In this document: positions 1 to 10,726 of the stretch, piece after piece | Position numbering within the stretch: position 1 is the first letter of the stretch | Layout of the letters: every line of letters begins with the position of its first letter | Assembly (NCBI RefSeq): GCF_905404315.1 | Contig: NC_066265.1 | Coordinates: 585,501-649,500, forward strand | Direction: 5' to 3' | Source: Leptidea sinapis | Taxonomy: Eukaryota > Arthropoda > Insecta > Lepidoptera > Pieridae | DNA: 64,000 nucleotides | Translations under genes and position numbers: made by a program | Notes under the pieces: model-generated | Seen by the model: the letters and a program-made list of their open reading frames with translations, nothing else | Told to the model about the DNA's origin: nothing | Database searches by the model: none

Positions 1-780
1 AAACTAAACGAAGAAAAACTTGTTTCGTCTTATAAGACAAAGTGACATTGATAACGCTGTCATGTGTCACTAATGTAATATTTTTTTTCGATAAGATACT
101 CTATGCCACTGGCTGTCACTCTCTCTGTTCAGTTCACACTTCACAGACTAATATGATGCTTATTGCTTAAGAGATTATGTTTTCTGTAACTGAATGTTTC
201 TGTATCTAATAAAATCGAGACGAATCTACTCGTAAGTCCAATTTTCCCCAATATTCAGGGTGGTGATCGCTTTAATATGGTATCATTTCACGCAAACAGA
301 GATACGTGAACATACACAAGCGCATGCAAACACGTCTATGGAAATTGAACTGTTTGTGACGCAGCGATTTAATGACGAAGCTCAATCGCGAAGTGTATGT
401 AATCTAAGTCGAAATCGTCATTCCATACCGAAATCTGTACTTACGTTTTGGTTTTGGGAGTTGCTTGGTTGCGTTAGAGTAAAAGTATTCTGTGTTTGCC
501 ACTCTGTACACTTCAACACAACATCGTGTAACGGTCCTAAATCTGACATTCTCATTCAGTCAAAGAGTATAATTATATATATAGGGATTCAGTTGTCGCG
601 CACCACCGCGCAGGTTACATGTGTAATACGTTATTAGTTATCATCATACCGCCACGTGCCACAGCGCAAATTACATGACGTGTTAAAGTTATTATTACGA
701 CTGCGTGTGATTACGGCCTATTTACTTGTGTCCAATTTAAAGTTTTATTCTAATAATTAACTACATAATAATTCGTTTAG
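1..780. other. AT-rich stretch without a supported gene; possible LTR remnant
   Basis: I see no convincing gene here. The open frame at 260-637 resembles no family I know and has no recognisable domain. Around 205-275 an AATAAA-type signal is followed by a short stretch ending in a TGGTGATCGC-like sequence, which loosely resembles an LTR 3' end joined to a primer-binding site. No matching second LTR is visible, so this is only a possibility. The right end (about 700-780) may be the 5' UTR of the non-LTR element that follows. Confidence 0.3.
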
Positions 781-812
781 TGTATTGAGGCTTAAAATCA
801 GTGTCTGTAAAC

Positions 813-1939
813 ATGGAGTGCAGTGGTGGTTGTGGACGTCCTTTGACAGAACAATCGCTTATGAAGTGCTATTACTGTAAATTAGGCTATCACTCTGAGT
901 GTCTGAATATTAACCCACAACAATACAAGACACTTAGTAAGGACTATCTGGCCTCCTGGCAATGTCCCTCCTGCTGCAATGTTACTCGCCGACGTAAAGG
1001 AAACCGTGAAAACACTCCGGTACGTAATTCAGTAATTCCGTCCGCTGAGGAAACGAACACGTCACCTAAACTCTCCGAACACCAGGCGACACATCCAGAA
1101 TTTGAATTGCGTAGCTTTACAAATGATCTACAGAATATGCTACAAACATGGCGTAAAGAAATCGACGACAGTCTAATTAGAATTAGTGGCGATCTCAAAA
1201 GTGCTTTTTCTGAAGTACAGCTTGAAATGCAATCACTGCGGACCGAGCAAGCTAACTTGAAAAGTGGTTTGGCCGTGTAACCAAGGATATCACCGAACTG
1301 CAATCATCGGCCCAATTTCAATCAGAGGAGCACGCTCACATTGAAAAAAAGGTACGTGAACTTGAGGAATTTAAGAAGGGTGTGCTTGGAACAGCTAATC
1401 TCGTTTCTACCCTGGAACATAAAATCGACTCCCTGGAGCAGCAGGCGAGGCAGTGCAATATTGAGATATGTAACGTACCTGACAAACGGAATGAAAATCT
1501 ACTTTCAATACTAGAAGCCATAGGCTTGGCTATTAACTACACAATCTCGAACAAAGATGTAATTTCGATTCATCGAGTCCCACATGCAAATCAACAAAAC
1601 AATCGCCAGCCTAAAAACATTAATTGTCAAATTCACCACTAGGATTCTGCGTGACAACATTCTAAGTGCTTTCCGTAAGGCTCGTGGAGTACGGAGTGAA
1701 CAGTTAGGAATTCAAGGTCAGTCGCATATTATCTATATGAATGAGCATCTTACTCTTAAGAACAAACGACTTTTTCGCGAGTGCCGTGAGGAGGCGAAGA
1801 GGCTCAAATATAAGTACGTGTGGGTCAAAAATGCAACTATCCTCGTCCGAGAAAATGACACCTCCCTATCATTTGCTATTCGATCCACTGGAGATTTTAC
1901 TAAATTCAAAAATCGAGGCGCTGACAGAATGGAAAACTA
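813..1939 (+). pseudogene. K1 ORF1: PHD finger plus coiled coil plus FP-like RNA-binding protein, frameshifted
   Basis: The first ATG in frame is at 813 in the context AACATGG. The N-terminus has the Cys/His spacing of a PHD finger: CSGGCG, CYYC, YHSEC and WQCPSC within the first 60 residues. A Lys/Glu-rich coiled-coil region follows (EELKKK-like heptads, about 1290-1440). The C-terminal part, with RILRDNILSAFRKARG and YMNEHLTLKNKRLFRECR, matches the FP25K/transposase_22 type of nucleic-acid-binding domain used by L1- and CR1-like ORF1 proteins to package element RNA. Reading moves between frames at about 1262-1270 and about 1618-1624, so no full-length protein can be made. It ends at the TAG near 1939. 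Confidence 0.75.
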
Positions 1940-2157
1940 GTCGATATCAAATAAAATACATATACATTTTTTGTGCACTCTGTCTCGCTCATCATGCGAT
2001 TACAGGCCTTAATTACTACACAATAAGGATTACCTATTATTGGTCTTGTATGCATTATTAACGTAAATACCTATTTTATATACCTACTATACTACATTAT
2101 ATACCTGACTTACTGCAGTTATTACCAATTGTCACCAGTAAAGATACTTATTACCCT

Positions 2158-2580
2158 GTGTTTCTATTTTACTGGTGGTATTGCGTTTTTTGTATAATAA
2201 TGTTACTAAAAACATGTTTATTTTCTTATTTTTTGGCTAATATAATATATTCTCGTGTCATTCTTCGTAAAATAAACCATATTACTTGTACATGTTACAT
2301 TTATCTCACTGTGTTTCTATTTTGTATTGCCTTTTTTGTACTAAAAACATGTTTATTTTCTTATTTTTCGGCTAATATAATGTATTCTCATCTCATTCTC
2401 TGTAAAATAAACCATATTACTTGTACATGTTACATTTATCTCACTGTGTTTATATTTTACTGCTGGTATTGCGTTTTTGGTATGATAATGTTAGTAAAAA
2501 CATGTTTATTTTCTTATTTTTCAGCTTATAATATAATTTATTCTCATGTCACTTTCCGAAATATGAACCATATTATTTTT
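2158..2580. repeat. Tandem repeat of about 135-150 bp inside the K1 inter-ORF spacer
   Basis: About 2.7 copies of an AT-rich unit are present. Unit boundaries can be read from AAAAACATGTTTATTTTCTT at 2209, 2342 and 2495 and from AAACCATATTACTTGTACAT in the first two units. The repeats make an artefactual open frame (2158-2721) with a repeating hydrophobic peptide. No domain is visible and I do not regard it as a gene. The spacer between ORF1 and ORF2 (1940-2765) is about 825 bp, long for a non-LTR element. Confidence 0.8.
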
Positions 2581-2765
2581 AGTTACAATTATGTTAATTA
2601 TAAAAGATTAACTATTAATCAACAATTACGTCATTGTAGTTCTCATGAAATCATAATTAATATGAGTGTCACTCTGTGTCGAAAAATAATAAAATTACCT
2701 AGTATGTTAACGCGATTTTAAACTCTAATTATTTTTAATTTATTAGTATACAGTAGATAATTTTT

Positions 2766-5102
2766 ATGGACAAAGTTCTTTCAGTGTATTATCACAACTG
2801 TCGTGGATTACGGACTAAGCTCCATACGCTTTATATGAATATACTTATGCATGACTACGATCTAATACTCCTGACTGAAACATGGTTAACTGATGAGATA
2901 TTTGACATTGAACTCATTGACTCGAGATATCCCGTATACCGGTGTGATAGGAACCGAACCGCGACCGGGCAGCGTGATGGCGGTGGAGTTATGATTGCGG
3001 TGCGTCGGTCGCTGGCTGCCACGCTTCTTACGCTGCCAATGTCACAGCCAGCCACTATGCTTGCCATGCCACCAATTATTGATTACGTACTAGTTGAGTT
3101 ACGCGCTACAGCTGATTCATACGTAAGTATATCCCATCTAAAACTATAAAGGCAAAGAGCTTCCCAGTTTGGTTTAATTCATCCTTAATCCATATGGATA
3201 TAGTGGAAAAAATTTAAAAATACGTCAGACTATGAGATATTCTGTATACTCAGACGTCGTTTTAAAAAGGAATCGAAACGTCGTTACAGTGAATATATGA
3301 ACATAGTAGAAGATAGTATTAAAGTCAATGCACAATATTTTTGGACATACTTCTCTTATATAAAAAACAATTGCCGCATTCCTTATAATGTATTTTACAA
3401 AAATAATATAGCTAATACTCCGATCGATGCATGTAATTTATTTTCTGACTTCTTTTACTCGGTTTTTGTACCATCTACTCTTACCAATGACTTTGACATA
3501 GATCATATTGAATGCACTGGTAAGGATGAAATAGTGTGTGACATTATCAGTCAAACTGTTATCACGACTGTAAATGTAATTAAGACTCTAAACAAGTTGG
3601 ATGTAATGAAGGGTTCTGGTTTGGATGATATACCTCCAATATTTTTCAAAGCCACTTCTACTACCATTTACAAACCACTGCATATTTTATTCAGTATGTG
3701 TCTTAAACAAGGCATATTTCCAGAGAAATGGAAAATGGCTCGCATAGTGCCTGTACATAAAGGTGGATCCAAAAAGAACGTAGAAAATTACCGACCAATC
3801 TCTATCTTGCCTGTACTTTCCAAGCTCTTTGAGCGGCTTGTACACGATTTCATTTATCCACTGATACATAGGATTATAATTTCACAACAACATGGATTCT
3901 TGCAGTAACGCTCGACAGTAAATAATCTTCTTGTTTTTACTTCACACTTATTTGAAGATTTAGATAACAATAGACAAACAGACTGCATTTATACAGACTT
4001 TCAGAAAGCTATTGATAGGGTAGACCATAGACGCTTATTAGGAAAATTAGCATATAACGGCATACGTGGTGATCTTTGGCGATAGTTTAAATCATACATC
4101 TCAAATCGTACTCAAAGAGTTATCATCAGTGGCCATGAATCGAAAATGGTAATGATTACTTCTGGAGTTCCACAAGGGTCAATTCTTGGACCTCTTTTAT
4201 TTATTATATTCATCAGCGATATTCATACATGCTTTAAACATAGTAATTTTCTACTATATGCAGATGATCTTAAAATATTTAAAACGATTAAATTACAAGA
4301 TAATCATGAGCATCTCCAGGATGATTTAAATAGATTTACTAAATATTGTACAGAAAATAAACTTAATCTAAGCTTAAGTAAATGTAAGCATATCGCTTTT
4401 ACTAAAAAGAGACCCGCTAGCAACTGTACATATTCGCTTTATGGAGAGAGTCTAGACAAGGTTAGTAATATTAAAGATCTAGGAATAAAATTGGATAGTA
4501 AGTTACATTTAGACACGCCTACACAAAACATTGTAAATAAAGCTTTTAAAATGTATGGATTTATAATGCGGACCGGTACTAATTTCAATAGAGTTGCTAC
4601 ATATCAAAATTTGTATAAATCACTGGTTCGCTCACAACTCGAATATGCTGTGTGTATCTGGAATCCCCATTATAATAAATATGTTAAGAGAATAGAAACT
4701 GTACAGAAAAATTTTTTACGGACGATGCACTATAAATGTACGGGAAGCTACCTTCCTTATGACCAGCTTCTTGAAAAATATAGTATACTTGACTTGCAGT
4801 CAAGGCGCAAACAACTTGAAGCTATGCTCTTATTTGATCTGTGTCATAATAAATACGACTGTATTCCTTTAACTCGTAAACTCTGTTACAAAATACCAGT
4901 TAGAAGTCATGTACGCAATAATCAAACGCATAAACTGTTTGCTACTATAAAATGTCGTACAAATTCTGGCGAGCGTTCACCACTATAGAGAATGACACAC
5001 TCATATAATGCGTGCTTTGGCAATATTGATATTTATTCCACTCGTGTGGGGTCTTTCAAAAAGCTGGTCATGGATTATCTTAAGAAGAATATATTAGACT
5101 AA
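2766..5102 (+). pseudogene. K1 ORF2: endonuclease/reverse transcriptase polyprotein, broken
   Basis: The start at 2766 gives an AP-endonuclease N-terminus (YYHNCRGLRTKL, LTETWLTDE, DGGGVMIAVR). The endonuclease frame is lost after about 3149: the GDFN and SDH segments are absent, so an internal deletion of roughly 150 or more residues is inferred. RT follows in pieces: KGSGLDDIPP and NYRPISILPVLSKLFE (3297-3908), a stop at 3906-3908, stops near 4083, then TSGVPQGSILGPLL and the catalytic YADD at 4257-4268. A further in-frame TAG at 4986-4988 interrupts the tail, which otherwise reads on to TAA at 5100-5102. The product would have nicked target DNA and copied element RNA. It is a relic. Confidence 0.85.
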
Positions 5103-5313
5103 ACCTGTAGAATAATAAGAATAAAACTAAACGAATATATTTTTTATATCTACACTGCTATACATACATGTAACTTTTGTAATTAAGTATTAATTAATAA
5201 TTATGTGGTTGACGTAGTGGGTAGCATGTATAGTATTACTTTTTTATATTATTACTGATTTTTTCTAAGCACTGCGTGCTACTGTTTGTTGACCCGAATA
5301 AATAAAATAAAAT

Positions 5314-6348
5314 TCTCGTTTATACGCTAGAAAATCTGACACCTAGCTCGAGTAGACAGTCCGCGCAGCGAGCGGTCCGAACGTCGATATAAAAGCTTTA
5401 TTAGTGCGAGAGTGGAATCTATTGAAGAAACTTTTCATATTTTTTAGTTATTCAATTCACAATTGTAGTGTATCTTTTCAGCATCCGAAAAACCGTGTCT
5501 TATAAACGAATAAATAAATAAAAAAAACTCACTTGTTTCACTTCATCCGTCGAACTAATACTCAGTAGTCAGTTGACTGTTTCAGCATGCTCTAAGCATT
5601 ACACGTTTTAATCTCAAACTCATCTCCTATGAAATGAGTAGTTAAAGTTACTAGTAACAGTAAGCGCAATTCTTTCAACGAGTAAGTACTTTTATATTAG
5701 CTGTCTGTCATAAATATTATAATTGATTTGCTATAAAATTGTAATTAAAGTTAGCTTTACTAAATATACTACCCGTAAAGCTGTCCATTATAAAAAGTTT
5801 AAAGTTTGTGATTTAAGTAATAAAACGGTCTGTACGCTAGACTGAACATAGTGCTTAAATTCTCTTTGCTCTAGACCGGTCTGTGATCATTGACAATGAC
5901 TAAGAATATTATTAGTTTTTTTATTTATTTATACTATTAATCACTTACAGAAAGAATCTTAAAAGCTAACATAGTCCCGCAAAACTGTTTGGATACTTTA
6001 TCTGTAGGATCAAGTCTCTTGTTATACATTACATTACAAATATTGATAAAAAATATAATAAAAAAATCTCATTTTAATTTTAAGGCATTTTATAGTGTCA
6101 ATATTCTAAGGACCATGATCTGTGATGTGACAGGCTCAAAGGTTTCGTGACGAGGCCATAAAATCCAAAAAAAAAAAATTGTGTTAAATGTCAATAGTGT
6201 CATAAACATGTGTTCCCTTAGCACTGAGTGTCACCGGTCACCATTTCCGAATTTGTTAAATCTTATTTCATAAACCTATTCTATAATTATTCAATAATTT
6301 ATATTATATAAGACTGTGTGTATTTACTATTTTTATAAATTAAATAAA
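5314..6348. other. Non-coding region upstream of the BUD22-like gene
   Basis: There is no gene-like open frame. A TATAAAAG at about 5386-5393 lies upstream of a purine-rich stretch and an AATAAATAAATAAAAAAA run (about 5508-5526). This could be a retroelement terminus, but no partner was found. The roughly 230 bp before 6349 should hold the promoter and 5' UTR of the host gene; it has no obvious TATA box, as expected for a housekeeping gene. Confidence 0.4.
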
Positions 6349-9300
6349 ATGGAGGTTGGAGCAGTGAAGCAGGCATTTAATAATGAGGTTAATACATTAA
6401 ATAATTATTATTGTAGCTTATAGCATAGTATAATAAACCTATATGTAATTTTCAGGTTATTCACCTTAAAAAACCTTTAAATCAGGCAAAGATTCAAACA
6501 ATACACAAGTTGACTAGGAAAGCCAAAACATTTAATGAAAAGAAAGCACCTGATCATATAAAAGATAAATTGAAACGTAAAGCAGAATCAGCTGTTAATG
6601 AAGTGTTAATTATCAAGGTATTTACCGAATTTCCATAAAGAATAATTATTATGAAGTGAACTCAAACATTGCTAAACCAATCTCAATATCTTATGAATAG
6701 TTGGAGAGTATTAAGATCACTAGGTACATTACTATTTAATTATGCAACTATGATAAGAATTTTTTATCTGGCTACATGTAGTAAAAACTATCAGTATATA
6801 GAAGTGAACAATATCTCTACCTCTGGACCTAGCAGCCTAAATATCAAACATCACAAAGATAACACCCAGACTGATATACTTGTGACATTTGCTGCCTTTG
6901 CTATTTTTACAATAGTATCATTATGTTTATTTAAAACTATTGTTATATGAGATAGAGCAGAGTATCAGCAGTAGACTATGAGTAAATCAGTGCATTCCAC
7001 ATTATTAAATATAAGAAACCAATTTTATAAATTAATTACAACATTTTATTTTCATGACAAAGTAATAACTCTAATAACTAACTTTGTAGTCATAGTAGCC
7101 AAAATTTACTATTTTTAATCTATGAGTAAGACCTCTATGACACTCCCCTTCACAATGACCTTTAGGTCTGAGTGACTCCAATCATCTTTAGAAGCTTTTG
7201 CAATCTTGGTTGTGGTAATGCCTTTGTAAAAAGGTCTGCCTCCATATTATGTTCTGTGTTCTTGTAATGGATAGTCACTAATTTCTTCTGGACACAGTCA
7301 CATATAAAATGTTCCTTTTTACTGATATGTTTCGACCTCTGACCAGACATGAGATTGTTTGCTAACATCTGTGCAGCCAAATTATCATTATAGATCGTAG
7401 ATATTTCAAGTGCCTTCCTTTGTTCCTTCTGTCATCACCATATATTCTGCTTCTGCTGTTGACAAAGCCACTGTTCTTTGTTACATAACTGACAAGGCCA
7501 CCACCATACTTAAAAATATAACCAGTATATGAATGATGGTCAATGGTACATGCCCCCCAGTCAGCGTCAGTCATGCCTGTTAGTGCCATTTCTGATTTTT
7601 TATATCTGATGGTTACATTCTTCGTTCCTTTTAAATAACTAATCACCCTTTTTGCAGCTTCCCAATGTGTATTATCAAAACATGTATTGTATTGGCTCAA
7701 ATAACTAAAGGCAAACATTTAACGTGGTCTTATGGCGACGGCCAGGTAGATTATAGACCCAATTAACATTTGGAATGGTATATTCATCTCTCTTCCTCCA
7801 TTACCCTTCTCTAATTTCAGACCAGTCTCCATGGGCGTTGATACTGGCTAACATTCAGCCATGTTGAACTTATTTATTAAATTTTCGACATAATTCTCCT
7901 ATGACAATGTAATGACAACTATCATTATAAGGATGGAATGTACTAAGAATACTGGCAGCATTACCTCATTGGAAAGCTGGGCTAATCTAAAAAACTGCCA
8001 ACATGTGTGGTACTAATAGCTCTATTGAAATGTTTAATCTAACTTTAGATAATATCTTTTATAATATCTGCACTTCAGGGCTGCATAGTTTGAGTTTTTT
8101 GACACTAAAAAACCTCAAAGATGATAATGTAAGATATATATAAAGAAATCAAACAGAACTTATAATTATGTAACAAAATAGTGCAACTTATTAGCATTGA
8201 TATTTATATACATTTAATTAATATCAATGGTATATGGTAGACCACACCAGCTAAAATAAATAGTTTTCATATTTCATATATTTCAAACTAAATATTGGTG
8301 TCAATAAACAATGTTTTATAATTCAGTATAAAAACATGTTTTTAGGTTTAGAATTATTTTGTAAGATATATGATATATATCTGTTACACACTTTTCCAAC
8401 TGAATTCTAATCTCCTTTTTTTTTTATTAAACATATATTTCACATCAACAATTCATTTATCTCAATGACTTACATCTTACCTTGTTATTAGTGTCTCTGT
8501 GTAAGCATGAATATGCTTACATATTATGTTTGTACCTGTGAGAGATAAGTGTGTAGCAGTGTATATTTTGTATAACAGATTGTAATTTTTTTATACTGTT
8601 GGGAATACTTTTCCTATGATTGTAACGATTCCTTAGATCATAAGAACTAGAGCCCTATAAACCGCTTCCAAGAATAGAAACTAACATACAGATGTGTGAT
8701 AATTATTATTAACAGGTAGTTTGTTGCTGCTAGTTTGCTTACTTAATTGAAATTGAAGTTGAAGTGTCATAAATGTGCTTAGTAGATGTGGCATCTACTA
8801 AGCACATTCATGACACTCTTATACTGTGAGATTTATCATATATAAAATTTAAATAAAACATCTATTTACAGAAACTCAAGCCACGGATTATAGCCCGATT
8901 TATTATAACACATTCAGGTAGTCTTAATGATCATTTAAATAAGCCTACAGTAGACCAAGATAAAGCCTGTGCTAGGCTACTACTTCACAAGTCTCTGCAA
9001 GACAAATACAAGTTAATAAAAGAAAAGTTTGGTAATATATCCATAAATGACTTGCTTATGTCAAGACAAGAGAGGAGAAAGCTAAAGAAAGAAATGCTTG
9101 ATAAACAGAAGAATAAAAAGAAAGACAAAGAACAGAGGAATAAAGATAGAAATACTAGAAATATGGATGATCAAAATGATGTTGAAATTGACACAACCGA
9201 ATTTAATCATGATGATAAGGAACCAAGACAGAAAAATAAAATAATAGATATACATATCAAAAATTTACTTTTGGACAGTGATATAGCTGATGCTAAAAGT

Positions 9301-10143
9301 GATGATAAAAAGACAATAGATGTTACTAATGACAATGTTAAACTAAAACAAAAAAATAAAAACAAAGGTAATAGGGAGAAGAGAAATGAAACCTTTAAAA
9401 GTAGTTCTGATATTCAAAGTGAAATTGATAATGATGCAGTAATATCAGACAGTTGCCAGTCAGGTAACAAAGATTCTTCAGATGAAGAAGAAAAAAATTC
9501 AGAGGCATCTACTAGTGATAGAGATGAAAGTGAAGAAGAGATAGATAATGAACTTGGAAAGTTTGTAAAGCTAAAGCATGAACATATAACGAAAATTACA
9601 CCAGTGCATGAGAACACTAAGAAGAAGCCAGAAAAACGAAAAGCAAACAAAAAAAATAAGAACATTAAAGAAAAAATACGGAAAAGAAATTTCCATAAAG
9701 ATTTAGATGAACCAATACCTGCTGTAGCTAAAGTAGTTGATCCCTTCTTTATAACATCTACAGGCGATAATTACTTATCTGTTGCTGAGCCAAGACCACC
9801 AGATGAAGTGAAAGAAGTTCATAAACAGGGAAACAGAAAGTATAGAAGAGCTGTGATGTTTGGTCATGTTCCTAAAAATAGTACTAAACCACGAAGAGAT
9901 AATTTTAAAACTAACTCACGTTTTAATTCTGCTGATCAGGACCAAATAAGTAGTACAAAAAAATTTAGAAAAGATGAAAATGGACTACACAGACATAAGA
10001 ATGATAATTTTGCCCAAAATAAATTAAAAAATTTAGAAAGTGAGGAAAAACTAGAAAAATTGCATCCATCTTGGGAGGCAAAGAAAAAGCAATCGTCAAT
10101 CTTACCATTTCTGGGAAAAAAGATTGTTTTTGACAATAGTTGA
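6349..10143 (+). CDS. Srfbp1: BUD22/SRFBP1-family protein (three exons, about 490 aa)
   Basis: Exons are 6349-6387, 6456-6617 and 8872-10143. Introns use GT/AG (TTTTCAG and TTTACAG acceptors), all in phase 0. The start ATG at 6349 follows a stop-rich region. The N-terminus (NNEVIHLKKPLNQAKIQ, then KLTRKAKTF) and exon 3 start (KLKPRIIARFI) match the coiled N-terminal region of BUD22/SRFBP1 proteins. An acidic Ser/Asp/Glu tract lies at about residues 260-296 and many Lys/Arg clusters suggest nuclear or nucleolar targeting. The C-terminus (LHPSWEAKKKQ then GKKIVFDNS) is the diagnostic BUD22 tail. In yeast Bud22 acts in 18S rRNA processing; mammalian SRFBP1 binds serum response factor; the role here is inferred. 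The frame is intact. No canonical AATAAA was seen soon after the stop. The only element fragment recognised in its introns is antisense Copia. Confidence 0.85.
6669..6950 (+). other. Intronic 93-codon open frame with a C-terminal hydrophobic segment (doubtful)
   Basis: This frame lies in intron 2 of the BUD22-like gene, about 50 bp after its donor site, on the same strand. The predicted peptide has no family I recognise. Its last roughly 25 residues (ILVTFAAFAIFTIVSLCLF) look like a membrane span, as in a tail-anchored protein. In AT-rich DNA a run of this length can occur by chance, so I do not call it a gene. Confidence 0.2.
7162..7915 (-). pseudogene. Ty1/Copia pol fragment (RT end plus RNase H) in intron 2
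   Basis: Read on the minus strand, the fragment shows the end of a Copia reverse transcriptase (PVSTPMETGLKLEK, then LIGSIIYLAVAIRP), the connection HWEAAKRVISYLKGT, and the RNase H region with DADWGACTIDHHSYTGYIFK and the terminal EADLFTKALPQPR. These are signature Copia motifs. Stops and frameshifts (near 7365 and 7720) break it and no LTRs are visible. It is antisense to the host gene, so its own signals are unlikely to terminate host transcripts. Confidence 0.85.
8764..8816. repeat. Near-perfect hairpin, 25-bp arms and 3-nt loop
   Basis: Arms 8764-8788 and 8792-8816 are reverse complements with one mismatch, separated by TGG. The arm begins GTGTCATAAATG. It lies about 55 bp before the exon 3 acceptor of the BUD22-like gene, so the pre-mRNA would fold strongly just upstream of the splice site. 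It could be a tiny terminal-inverted-repeat relic or simply a palindrome. No mature-miRNA claim is made. Confidence 0.85.
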
Positions 10144-10726
10144 TTTAAAATTCAATCAAAAGATAATGTATTTAATTTTTAAAAAGAGGAAATATAAGTT
10201 CATTATAATTTGATAAACATAAATTCATTTTATTTAATATATAACATATCATTTATATATATTGATTACAAGCTATTCCCCACAATTTCATCTGCATATA
10301 AAGAACTGATAAGTGACTTATTTAATTAATTTCTTTAAGATAAGAATTTGATATAGGAGACCTGCTGATTTTCGACAGCCTATCCTTCTCAGGTCTGAGA
10401 AATAATTTTTGGAAATGAAATTGAAATATTGTAAAAACCAATTTGAGCATATACAAAGGATGAAGCCCAACTCTCCCCAGAAACTGCAAAAGACTTAAAA
10501 AAGTGAACACCATTTACACCATAACTTATAGACCAAAGCATTAGACTAAAAACTTAAGGCTGGTGATTGCAACTGGCAGTCCATTTACACCAAAGTCTGT
10601 GCTAGGGCTGTCCAAATATCCTCGCCAAATTGTAAAAAAAAAAAATTTAAGTTCAATCATATATATAGACATAAAAATATAAGAAAAGTTAAAAGAAAGA
10701 ATAATATATATATATATATATTTTTT
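10144..10726. other. 3' flank of the BUD22-like gene with a degraded retroelement tail
   Basis: The first 200 bp should include the host 3' UTR; no classical AATAAA stands out. About 10340-10480 resembles, at roughly 70 percent by eye over 40 bp, the 3' UTR of element W (37231-37357), including CTTCTCAGGTCTGAG. This suggests an old W-like tail in the + orientation. A TA microsatellite sits at about 10704-10722. Confidence 0.4.

Larger units (their letters stand above)
780..5313 (+). mobile_element. K1: decayed two-ORF non-LTR retrotransposon (CR1/L2/Daphne-like group)
   Basis: The element carries ORF1 (PHD-type zinc finger, coiled coil, FP25K/L1-ORF1-like C-terminus), an unusually long inter-ORF spacer with tandem repeats, ORF2 (AP-type endonuclease plus reverse transcriptase) and a 3' UTR ending in an AATAAATAAAATAAAA tail near 5291-5313. 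The 5' boundary is not sharp. The copy is dead: ORF1 has two frameshifts, the endonuclease has a large internal deletion, and ORF2 has several stops. K2 at 46316-49490 on the other strand is a relative from the same group. The clade assignment rests on motif style only. Confidence 0.8.

Noticed and set aside
260..637. 125-codon open frame near the window start
   Set aside because: No recognisable domain, composition like the surrounding DNA, no splice or start context supporting it.
2158..2721. 187-codon hydrophobic repeat protein between K1 ORF1 and ORF2
   Set aside because: The periodicity is that of an AT-rich DNA tandem repeat; no family, and it lies in a non-LTR spacer.
9414..9665. Antisense Ser/Phe-rich frame inside the BUD22-like exon 3
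   Set aside because: It is the mirror of the Lys/Glu/Asp-rich coding sequence on the + strand, not an independent gene.
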